Shown here in pieces: positions 1-5,561 of a stretch of 5,561 nucleotides of DNA. How positions within the stretch are numbered: position 1 is the first letter of the stretch; every line of letters begins with the position of its first letter. A program made the translations under genes and the position numbers. Under the pieces are notes generated by a model, which saw only the letters and a list, made by a program, of their open reading frames with translations, did no database searches and was not told where the DNA came from. This DNA is from an uncultured Alistipes sp. (lineage in GTDB: Bacteria > Bacteroidota > Bacteroidia > Bacteroidales > Rikenellaceae). Where the stretch lies: the NCBI GenBank assembly GCA_900542505.1, contig UQNV01000066.1, positions 1 to 5,561 on the forward strand. The letters run 5' to 3'.

Positions 1-24
1 GCGTCAGATGTGTATAAGAGACAG
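1..24. other. Residual Nextera/Tn5 sequencing adapter (not genomic)
   Basis: Positions 6-24 read AGATGTGTATAAGAGACAG, the 19-bp Tn5 mosaic end used in Nextera libraries. The five bases before it (GCGTC) match the Read-1 side of that adapter, so the whole 24-base block is the adapter's 3' end. On the minus strand it encodes LSLIHI followed by a TGA stop at 4-6. On the plus strand it starts a spurious frame MYKRQ at position 10. Both peptides are recognisable adapter artefacts. Genomic sequence begins at about position 25. Confidence 0.97.
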
Positions 25-1296
25 GCGCTGAGGCTGAGGCGCCTCCGAACGCGCGGCGGGCTGTTCGCCCTGCGGCGTCTGGTGCGGCTGCTGTGCGGCA
101 CGATGCGACGCGGCCATCTCGACCACGGCACACCCACCCGTTTCGGAGCCCTTGAGCAGAATGCCCACCGCCGTAGCGCAGGCCGGGTCGGCAACCCGCT
201 CCTTCGACTCCCCGGTGATGCCCGCCTCGGGCAGAGCCACACGCACGTCCATATGCGTCACGCGGCGGAACAACTCGTCGAGGTCCTTGAGCTGCGCCGA
301 GCCGCCCGTCAGGACGATGCCGCAGGCCAGACGGCCGGCATAGCCCGAATCCTTGATTTCCTGGGCGACGAACTCCGCGATGTCGGTGGCGCGCGCCTCG
401 ATGACCGTAGCCAGGTTGCGCAGCAGTATATCCTTCGCATCGCGGGCCGTGCGGCCGTTGACGCGGATGAGCTTGTCTTCGGGGGCCAGTTCGGCAACGG
501 CCGAACCGTAACGCAGCTTGAGGCTTTCGACGTGGCGTTCCGGGACGCTCATCGTCCGGATGTCGCGGTTGATGGCCGTCGCACCCATCGGGATGCTGGC
601 GATGTAGCGCACCACGTTGCGGTAGTAGACCGTCACGTCCGTCACGCCGCCGCCCACGTCGACCACCGCAACGCCCTCCTCCTTCTCCTCGGGCGTAAGC
701 ACCGCCTCGGGGGTGACCAGCGCATTGGAGAAGACGCCGGCCATGCGGATGCCCAGGCGTCTGAGCGCCATGTCGAGCCGCTGCATGGGGGTTTTCAGGC
801 AGAGGATGAAGTTGAAGGTCGACGAAAGCTTGCGCCCGAACGAGCCCACGGGATTCTTCACCTCCTGGTTGTCGTCGACCATGTAGTCCTGGGGCACCCG
901 CTCCATGATGGTCTCGTCGTCGGGAGCCTGGACATTGCGCATGCGGTCGAAGAGCGCCTCGACGTCGCGCTGGTTCACGCCGTTCTGGGGGTCGCAGACG
1001 AAGACATGGTCGGTATGGCGCGCACAGCGCACGAAATCACCCGAAAGGCCCGCATAGGCCTCGCTGATGCGGATGCCGAGCTGCTCCTCGACCTCCGACA
1101 CCGCCTCGCGGATGGCATGGCTCACCAGCTCGATGTTTTCGATTTTACCGGCTTTGACTCCTTCGACGGGTTTCGACACGACGCACTCCACGTCGAGTAG
1201 CCCTTCGGCATTGCGGCTGCCGACGGCGACCACGACGTTCGACGTACCCAAATCGACAGCGACCGTATAACTCTTCCTTTCCACGTTGTTCTCCAA
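25..1296 (-). CDS. ftsA: Cell division protein FtsA, 3'-truncated by adapter
   Basis: FtsA is the actin-like ATPase that tethers FtsZ to the cytoplasmic face of the membrane and helps recruit later divisome proteins. Visible motifs are the phosphate-1 loop VDLGTSN (residues 14-20), the FtsA-specific 1C/SHS2 region (about 84-166), the phosphate-2 motif VVDVGGGVTD (211-220) and the adenosine motif VLTGGSAQL (328-336). Native sequence runs to residue 424, inside a Pro/Gln-rich linker (about 400-424). The next six residues and the stop come from the adapter, so the C-terminal amphipathic membrane-targeting helix expected in this family is missing. The gene starts 35 nt after ftsQ and is probably cotranscribed with it. 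The start is TTG at 1294-1296 or GTG at 1282-1284; no ATG is possible because an in-frame TAA lies at 1303-1305. Family identification is secure. The native length is unknown. Confidence 0.96.
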
Positions 1297-1311
1297 AAAA
1301 TGTTATCTCCT
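1291..1311 (-). promoter_or_regulatory. Two candidate ribosome binding sites deciding the ftsA start
   Basis: On the minus strand AGGAG (1311-1307) lies 10 nt before the TTG start at 1296. A second purine run, GGAG (1294-1291), lies 6 nt before the in-frame GTG at 1284. The two possible proteins differ by four residues (MENN). The TTG is part of a T6 run (1295-1300) and its final G is the first base of the second GGAG, so the two starts could compete. Spacing slightly favours GTG, while AGGAG is the longer Shine-Dalgarno match. The sequence alone does not settle it. Confidence 0.5.
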
Positions 1312-1331
1312 GCGGAGCGCGCCTTCCGCCG

Positions 1332-2432
1332 CTATTTGCGGCAGACCACGCGGCCCCTGTACTTGACACTGACCGTAGCGAACTCGTCCCAGCCGAGCCG
1401 TCCCAGGCCGCGCCGGTAGAACGCCGCCAGACGGTCGAACTTCTCCTCGACCTCCTCGAGCCGCCCGAAGAGGATTCTGAAGCGGCCGCTGCGGGGGACG
1501 AGGTCCACCTCCAATGCGCCGCTGGGGGCCGTGTGGGCCACAATCTGAACCACCTCCGACCTCCAGAAATCATCCTCTTCGAGGAACTCTACAAAGGTAA
1601 GGAGTTTCACGAAATCTTCGTAGCTTTTCTCCAACTTTTTTTGTTTGCGCCGCTCGGCCTCCTGCCGTGCCGAGATGGCGTCAATCCCCTCCTGCACGAG
1701 ACGCGCCTCGTAGCGGTAGCGGCGGCGCAAATCGGCCTTGTGGCTGCGCAGCTCCTCGACCCGCTTGTCGAACTCCTTTTCGCTCTCGAGCCGCCACCAG
1801 CGCCGCTTGATGCGCATGCGGCGCAGCGCACGGATATTCTCGTCGTTCTGCAGTTCGCGGCGGAAATAGGGATACTTCTCGCGCTCGAGCTCCTCGATGC
1901 GGCGGTCAATCTCGCCGAGCCGCTCTTCGACATAGCGGCGCACGGGCCCGGCATAGGTGGCGGGGAAGGGCGGGCGGTAGCTGCCCGTCACCACGGGCAC
2001 GTAGAGCGACGAGGAGCGCGGTGCGGCGAAGGCGAAGCCCTCCTGCGTGACGTAGCAGTTCCACCCGTCGGTGAGCAGACGCACCAGGGGGCGCCGCTGC
2101 CGGATGTCGACGTGCAGCGTCCCGTCGTAGCGGACATAGGCATCGACGCGGCTCACGAAGCCGTTGTCGGCAATCAGGCGTTCGATGCCCTGCAAATCCA
2201 CCTCGTCGACCTTCGCGCCGACGGTCCGCAGACCGCTGCGGCGAATCCACGAACGGACCTGGGCCGTCGAGACCAGATGCCCCTGCGAGGTGCTGTCCTT
2301 CACGTCGACCACCATGCCCGTAACCTCGCGCGCGGCGCGCTGACGGCGCGCGGCGGCGGCCGACCAGAGGATGTATCCGGCGACGGCGGCCCACATCAGG
2401 CCGATGAGCAGGTATTTAAGCGGACGGGACAT
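1332..2432 (-). CDS. ftsQ: Cell division protein FtsQ/DivIB-like, with a large charged coiled-coil insertion
   Basis: FtsQ is a bitopic divisome scaffold that partners FtsL and FtsB at the septum. The product has a short cytoplasmic start (MSRPLK), one membrane helix (about 7-28), a POTRA-like region (about 36-111, containing the pattern VDEVDLQGIERLIADNGFV) and a beta domain. That domain ends with LVPRSGRFRILFG (311-323), a KFDRLAAFYRRGL helix (331-343) and a strand closing in VVCRK. The end matches Bacteroidota FtsQ proteins as I know them. The protein is 366 residues against roughly 240-280 in typical homologues. The excess is a highly charged, heptad-like helical stretch at about 165-272, placed between the VPVVTG strand (145-150) and the FVEFLEEDDFW helix (280-290). 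The start ATG is firm: an in-frame TGA sits at 2463-2465 with no other start between. The only cysteines are C126 and C364, both predicted periplasmic. The frame is intact throughout, so the insertion is not a frameshift artefact. Confidence 0.92.
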   Translation of the reverse strand: MSRPLKYLLIGLMWAAVAGYILWSAAAARRQRAAREVTGMVVDVKDSTSQGHLVSTAQVRSWIRRSGLRTVGAKVDEVDLQGIERLIADNGFVSRVDAYVRYDGTLHVDIRQRRPLVRLLTDGWNCYVTQEGFAFAAPRSSSLYVPVVTGSYRPPFPATYAGPVRRYVEERLGEIDRRIEELEREKYPYFRRELQNDENIRALRRMRIKRRWWRLESEKEFDKRVEELRSHKADLRRRYRYEARLVQEGIDAISARQEAERRKQKKLEKSYEDFVKLLTFVEFLEEDDFWRSEVVQIVAHTAPSGALEVDLVPRSGRFRILFGRLEEVEEKFDRLAAFYRRGLGRLGWDEFATVSVKYRGRVVCRK

Positions 2433-2470
2433 CGTGTTTGTCTGTCTGTTCTCCTTTGTCTTTCAATCGT
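2433..2470 (-). promoter_or_regulatory. A-rich ftsQ leader with distant Shine-Dalgarno
   Basis: On the minus strand the 38 nt before the ftsQ ATG are A-rich and GC-poor, in sharp contrast to the GC-rich DNA upstream. They include AAAGGAG at 2457-2451, 18 nt from the ATG, which is farther than usual for a Shine-Dalgarno. An ACAGACAGAC run follows. An A-rich leader is consistent with Bacteroidota translation initiation, which depends less on a Shine-Dalgarno. I see no clear Bacteroidota promoter (TTTG near -33 with TAnnTTTG near -7) on this strand. Confidence 0.4.
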
Positions 2471-2549
2471 TTTCACGCTCTTGTTCGCGGCGCTCCGGCC
2501 CGGCGGGCCAAAAGCCGCCGTCGGGTCGGCCACCCCATTCGGCCCTCCG

Positions 2550-2605
2550 CCGGGAAGGGACGATGCCCGACCGGGAAGGGACGGCGCCCTGCGGGGGAGA
2601 GGACG
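2550..2605. repeat. Imperfect 21-22 bp tandem repeat in the murC-ftsQ spacer
   Basis: The 13-mer CCGGGAAGGGACG occurs exactly at 2550-2562 and 2571-2583, a period of 21. The following bases are also alike (GATGCCC versus GGCGCCC in the register beginning at the last repeat G). A third, degenerate copy, GGGGGAGAGGACG at 2593-2605, is 22 bp further on and matches at 9 of 13 positions. The block lies in the 201-nt gap between the murC stop and the ftsQ start. That gap also contains a short perfect hairpin, GGCCC-GGC-GGGCC, at 2497-2509. Neither element is followed by a T run on the coding strand, so neither looks like an intrinsic terminator. Function is unknown. Confidence 0.7.
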
Positions 2606-2633
2606 GCGGGCCCGGAACGCTCCGGGGCGGCCG

Positions 2634-4016
2634 TCAGGCCTTGACGCGCAGCGCCTCGGCAATGGCCTCGCAGCAGGCGTCGATGTTGCCCGCACCGAAG
2701 CTCACCACCACGTCGGTATCCATCGCGGCGACGGTCTGCGCCAGCTCGCTGCGCTCGACGATGCGGCAGGGCACCGTCACGCGCTCGGCAATCAGCTCGC
2801 TCGTCACGCCGGGAATCGGCTCCTCGCGGGCCGGGTAGATGGGCAGCAGCACCACCTCGTCGGCATGCGACAGCGCCTCGGCAAACCCCTCGTAGAAGTC
2901 GCGCGTGCGGGTGTAGAGGTGGGGCTGGAAGAGCGCCGTCACCCTCCGCCCGGGGAACATCCGCCGTACGGAGGTGAGCGTTGCGGCCAGCTCGCGGGGA
3001 TGGTGCGCGTAGTCGTCCATGTAGACCTGGTGCGGCGTGTTGATGTAGAACTCGAAGCGGCGCTTCACCCCCTCGAACGAGGCCAGCGCGCAGCGCAGCG
3101 CCTCGGCGTCGAGCGGCGCACCCTCGTGGCGGGCGGCGCACCATACCGAGGCGACGGCCGCCACCGCATTCTCGATGTTGACCCATCCCGGCACGCCGAG
3201 CGTACACTCCTCGATGACTCCGTCGGGCGTCACCACATCGTAGCGGTAGTGGCCACCGCCGATGAGCCGGATGTTGCGGGCGTAGAAGTCGCACGGCGTG
3301 TCGTAGGCATAGCGGTAGACCGTGATGCCGGGGTTGTCGAGCCGGATGTCGACCCCCTGCTTGATGACGAGGCTTCCGCCAGGCCGAATCTGGCCGACGA
3401 ACTGCGAGAAGGCCTCCTTCACGGCCTCATGCGTGCCGTAGATGTCCAGATGGTCGGCGTCGGCCGAGGTGACCACCGCCACATCGGGCCACAGCCGCAG
3501 GAACGAACGGTCGAACTCGTCGGCCTCGACCGCCAGACGCGGGCCCCCGTCCAGCACGAGGTTGCCGTCGAAATTCTTCGAGATGCCCCCCAGGAAGGCG
3601 CTTCCCCCGCCCATCAGGCAGCGGTTGAGCCAGGCGACGAGCGTCGTGGTGGTGGTCTTGCCGTGGGTTCCCGCCACGGCCATCACATACTTGCCCTGCG
3701 CCAGATGGCCCAGCATCTGCGAGCGCTTCTCGATGCGGAAGCCGTGGTCGGCAAAGTAGCGCATCTCGGCGTGCTCGGCGGGCACGGCCGGCGTGTAGAC
3801 CACCATCGTCCGCTCGGGACAGAGGAACTCGGCGGGAATCGCCCGCACGTCCTCTTCGTAGTGAATCAGCGCACCCTCCTCCTCCAGACGGCGCGTGAGG
3901 GGCGACTCCGTACGGTCGTAACCGGCCACACGCTTCCCTTCGTGCATGAAATAACGGGCCAGGGCGCTCATGCCGATGCCCCCGATGCCCAGAAAGTAGA
4001 TGTTTTCGAACTCCAT
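2634..4016 (-). CDS. murC: UDP-N-acetylmuramate--L-alanine ligase MurC
   Basis: This cytoplasmic ATP-dependent ligase adds L-alanine to UDP-MurNAc, the first step of peptidoglycan stem-peptide assembly. At 460 residues it is full length for the family. All three Mur ligase domains are visible. The N-terminal Rossmann domain has GIGGIGMSALA (10-20). The central ATPase domain has the P-loop AGTHGKTTTT (115-124), EADEFDRSF (164-172) and DADHLDIYG (186-194). The C-terminal domain has FEGVKRRFE (314-322), DDYAHHPREL (334-343) and FQPHLYTRT (363-371). The segment at 275-283 reads VPGWVNIEN where many Mur ligases have a GxHN pattern, so V replaces H; this may be normal in this phylum. The ATG at 4014-4016 is preceded by AGAAGGGAG, a good though close Shine-Dalgarno. 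It follows murG by 57 nt and precedes ftsQ after a 201-nt gap. Confidence 0.97.
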   Translation of the reverse strand: MEFENIYFLGIGGIGMSALARYFMHEGKRVAGYDRTESPLTRRLEEEGALIHYEEDVRAIPAEFLCPERTMVVYTPAVPAEHAEMRYFADHGFRIEKRSQMLGHLAQGKYVMAVAGTHGKTTTTTLVAWLNRCLMGGGSAFLGGISKNFDGNLVLDGGPRLAVEADEFDRSFLRLWPDVAVVTSADADHLDIYGTHEAVKEAFSQFVGQIRPGGSLVIKQGVDIRLDNPGITVYRYAYDTPCDFYARNIRLIGGGHYRYDVVTPDGVIEECTLGVPGWVNIENAVAAVASVWCAARHEGAPLDAEALRCALASFEGVKRRFEFYINTPHQVYMDDYAHHPRELAATLTSVRRMFPGRRVTALFQPHLYTRTRDFYEGFAEALSHADEVVLLPIYPAREEPIPGVTSELIAERVTVPCRIVERSELAQTVAAMDTDVVVSFGAGNIDACCEAIAEALRVKA

Positions 4017-4033
4017 AGCTCCCTTCTCGTTGC

Positions 4034-4052
4034 GCAGGCATGCTCCGCCTGC
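4034..4052. other. Short inverted repeat in the murG-murC spacer
   Basis: GCAGGC (4034-4039) and GCCTGC (4047-4052) form a perfect 6-bp stem with a 7-nt loop in the 57-nt gap between the murG stop and the murC start. No T run follows on the transcribed strand, so it is not an obvious terminator. It ends 17 nt before the murC ATG, close to the Shine-Dalgarno, and could shape the intergenic mRNA. In DNA this rich in GC it may also be chance. Confidence 0.3.
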
Positions 4053-4072
4053 CGCATATCGTCGTTATCGTT

Positions 4073-5179
4073 TCACTTCATCACCCGCACAATCTCGTCG
4101 ACAATCCGCTCCGCCGCGTCGGGTCGGGCCAGCGCCTCGATGTTGCGGCTCATGCGCCGCAGCGCCTCCTCGTCGGCGAGCAGCTCCAGCGCGCGGGGCA
4201 TCGCCTCGGTGCGGCACACGGCGTCGGGCACCAGCAGTGCGGCCCCCTTGTCGGCCAGCGCGCGGGCGTTCTTCGTCTGATGGTCCTCGGCCACGTTGGG
4301 CGAGGGGACGAAGAGCACGGGGCGGGCCACCAGGCAGAGCTCCGAGACGGTGCAGGCACCGCTGCGCGAGATGACCAGGTCGGCCGCCGCATAGGCATAG
4401 TCCATCCGCTCGATGAAGGCCCCCTGCCAGATGCCCTGCACGGGGTGGGCCGCCAGGAAGGCCTGCATCTCGCGCTCGTAGTACTTGCCCGTCTGCCAGA
4501 TGACCTGCACCGGGGCCTCACCGCCGCCGAGCGACAGCAGCCACGTCTTCATCATCTCGTTCAGCGAGCGGGTTCCGAGCGAACCGCCGACAACCAGCAC
4601 CACCTTGCGTCCGGGCGTGAAGCCGAAGTAACCGAGCGCCTCCGCGCTGTCGGGCCCCTCCTTCGAGAAGCGGCCGCGGAGCGGGTTGCCCGTCAGGACA
4701 ATCTTCTCCTTCGGGAAGAAGCGCTCCATCCCCTCGTAGGCGGTGCAGATGCGGCAGGCGCCCCGCGCCAGAATCTTGTTCGTCACGCCGGCATAGGAGT
4801 TCTGCTCCTGGATGACGGTCGGCACACCCATGCGCTGGGCGGCCCACAGCACCGGGGCGCTCGCATAGCCGCCGAAGCCGACCACCGCATCGGCCCCGAA
4901 GGAGCAGATGACATTGCGCGCCTGGCGGATGCTCCGCAGCACCTTGAAGGGGACCAGCAGGTTGCGCCACTCCAGCCGCCGCTGCAGCCCCGCGATCGGG
5001 AGCCCGACGATGCGGTAGCCCAGCGCCGGGACCTTCTCCATCTCCATCTTGCCCTCGGCGCCGACGAAGAGCAGTTCGACCTCGTCGCCCAGCCGCCGTT
5101 TCAGCACCTCGGCGACCGCCACGGCCGGGTAGATATGACCGCCCGTACCGCCGCCCGAAAGAATGACACGTATTGCCAT
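4073..5179 (-). CDS. murG: Lipid II synthase MurG (UDP-GlcNAc:lipid I GlcNAc transferase)
   Basis: MurG transfers GlcNAc from UDP-GlcNAc to lipid I, giving lipid II at the cytoplasmic face of the inner membrane. It is a GT28/GT-B glycosyltransferase, and 368 residues is full length. The N-terminal domain shows the Gly-rich loop GGGTGGHIYPA (9-19), the second Gly-rich motif GFGGYASAP (101-109) and EQNSYAGVTNK (125-135), which includes the family's conserved QN. The C-terminal donor-binding domain shows GGSLGTRSLN (198-207), SRSGACTVSEL (271-281) and VPSPNVAEDHQTKNA (291-305). The ATG at 5177-5179 fits the normal distance to the first Gly-rich loop. The gene is first in the cell wall block here: the expected upstream neighbour ftsW is absent and a comM-like gene lies 104 nt upstream instead. 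Confidence 0.97.
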   Translation of the reverse strand: MAIRVILSGGGTGGHIYPAVAVAEVLKRRLGDEVELLFVGAEGKMEMEKVPALGYRIVGLPIAGLQRRLEWRNLLVPFKVLRSIRQARNVICSFGADAVVGFGGYASAPVLWAAQRMGVPTVIQEQNSYAGVTNKILARGACRICTAYEGMERFFPKEKIVLTGNPLRGRFSKEGPDSAEALGYFGFTPGRKVVLVVGGSLGTRSLNEMMKTWLLSLGGGEAPVQVIWQTGKYYEREMQAFLAAHPVQGIWQGAFIERMDYAYAAADLVISRSGACTVSELCLVARPVLFVPSPNVAEDHQTKNARALADKGAALLVPDAVCRTEAMPRALELLADEEALRRMSRNIEALARPDAAERIVDEIVRVMK

Positions 5180-5215
5180 TTCGTTATCTGTTTTTTTAAC
5201 CTTTTTACCTTTTAT
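5180..5215 (-). promoter_or_regulatory. A-rich leader upstream of murG
   Basis: On the minus strand the 36 nt before the murG ATG are strongly A-rich, with two AAAAGGT-type units (AAAAGGTAAAAAGGTT) and then an A7 run. The 68 nt further upstream, to the comM-like stop, are GC-rich. This is a plausible ribosome-binding leader of Bacteroidota type. Because murG is the first cell wall gene here, a promoter in the 104-nt gap is possible, but I cannot find a matching TTTG / TAnnTTTG pair. There is also no clear terminator for the upstream gene, so readthrough from it is equally possible. Confidence 0.4.
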
Positions 5216-5283
5216 CGGCCCGGCCGGCTGCCTGTCCGAAGGCCCGCCGCCGTCATCGGCCGCTCATTCCACCTCACTTGCCC

Positions 5284-5561
5284 TCACTCGCCCCAGTTGC
5301 CGCGGTCGAGCGAGCGGTAGCCCACCGCCTCGGCGATCTCCTGTGCCGTGATCCGCTCGCGGCCCACCAGGTCGGCGATCGTGCGCGCCACCTTCAGGAT
5401 GCGGTCGTAAGCCCGGGCCGAGAGCGACAGCCGCTCCATGGCCCGCTCCAGCAGCGCCGCGCCGGCCGCATCCGGACGGCAGTATTCGCGCAGCATCGCC
5501 GCATTCATCATGGCGTTGGTATGCACGCCCTCCACGCCGCGGAAGCGCCGCTGCTGCACCT
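5284..5561 (-). CDS. comM: YifB/ComM-family Mg-chelatase-like AAA+ ATPase, C-terminal end only
   Basis: The last 92 codons of a gene whose 5' part lies beyond the right edge. The sequence carries the C-terminal Mg-chelatase-related helical domain: VQQRRF, then NAMMN, LSLSARAYDRILKVARTIAD, ITAQEIAEAVGYRSLD and an ending in RGNWGE. ComM (YifB) is a cytoplasmic hexameric AAA+ ATPase; in naturally competent bacteria it acts as a branch-migration helicase during integration of transforming DNA. It is widespread, including in species not known to be competent. The ATPase module with Walker motifs would lie upstream and is not visible. The GTG at 5557-5559 is an internal valine, not a start. The stop is TGA at 5284-5286. 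The symbol is by family; orthology to characterised ComM is inferred. Confidence 0.88.
   Translation of the reverse strand, partial: VQQRRFRGVEGVHTNAMMNAAMLREYCRPDAAGAALLERAMERLSLSARAYDRILKVARTIADLVGRERITAQEIAEAVGYRSLDRGNWGE

Noticed and set aside
10..1200. 396-codon plus-strand frame opposite ftsA
   Set aside because: Its start (MYKRQ) is encoded by the sequencing adapter, the rest is antisense to FtsA with low-complexity Arg/His/Ala content, and it has no family features.
2433..2460. TTTG elements near the ftsQ start considered as a Bacteroidota promoter
   Set aside because: The TTTG motifs are on the plus strand only, are 14 nt apart rather than about 20, and lack the TA of TAnnTTTG. They do not point at any plus-strand gene.
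2396..2695. 99-codon minus-strand frame across the murC-ftsQ spacer with a 7-residue repeat (SLPGRA-like)
   Set aside because: The apparent peptide repeat simply reflects the 21-bp DNA repeat. The frame starts inside murC, runs into ftsQ, and is Arg/Pro-rich with no domain or sensible ribosome binding site.
1533..4280. Very long open frame on the plus strand (915 codons) opposite ftsQ, murC and the end of murG
   Set aside because: High-GC DNA with strong third-position GC leaves few stops in antisense frames. The translation is His/Arg/Ala-rich with no recognisable domain and lies opposite three well-supported genes.
5216..5283. GC-rich stretch after the comM-like stop considered as an intrinsic terminator
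   Set aside because: Only short, interrupted stems are possible (for example GCCT/AGGC with an internal loop) and what follows on the minus strand is A-rich, not a T run.
4040..5320. 426-codon plus-strand frame opposite murG
   Set aside because: Antisense shadow of a gene with all MurG motifs; the composition is typical of mirror frames in GC-rich genes.

Overview
The window looks like a piece of a metagenomic or shotgun assembly from a high-GC member of the Bacteroidota. It carries the 3' half of a division and cell wall (dcw) cluster, all on the minus strand. The phylum call rests on three things: the FtsQ C-terminal signature (a DDFW-type helix, then a GLGRLGWDEF / VKYRGRVVC ending), the murG-murC-ftsQ-ftsA order, and A-rich leaders in front of some genes. 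The high GC and gut-type gene content would suit Alistipes or another Rikenellaceae member. That genus-level guess is inference only.

Read in the direction of transcription (right to left), the window holds: the 3' end of a ComM/YifB-type Mg-chelatase-like ATPase gene, cut by the window edge (5561-5284); a 104-nt spacer ending in an A-rich leader; murG (5179-4073); a 57-nt spacer; murC (4016-2634); an unusually long 201-nt GC-rich spacer with imperfect 21-22 bp tandem repeats; ftsQ (2432-1332); a 35-nt spacer; and ftsA (1296-25), whose 3' end is missing. Bases 1-24 are not genomic. They match the end of the Nextera (Tn5) Read-1 adapter, including the whole 19-bp mosaic end.

The four central genes act in sequence. 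MurG makes lipid II at the inner face of the membrane. MurC makes UDP-MurNAc-L-Ala, the first step of stem-peptide assembly. FtsQ is the bitopic scaffold of the FtsQLB divisome subcomplex, and FtsA is the actin-like anchor for FtsZ. ftsZ would be expected next, beyond the left edge, but is not present.

This is mainly a conserved housekeeping region and I see no new multi-gene system. The points worth a second look are a charged coiled-coil insertion of about 110 residues in the periplasmic part of FtsQ, comM instead of ftsW upstream of murG, the repeat-bearing murC-ftsQ spacer, the obligatory non-ATG start of ftsA, and the adapter that gives ftsA a false C-terminus. No RNA genes, CRISPR arrays, insertion sequences or convincing intrinsic terminators were seen.
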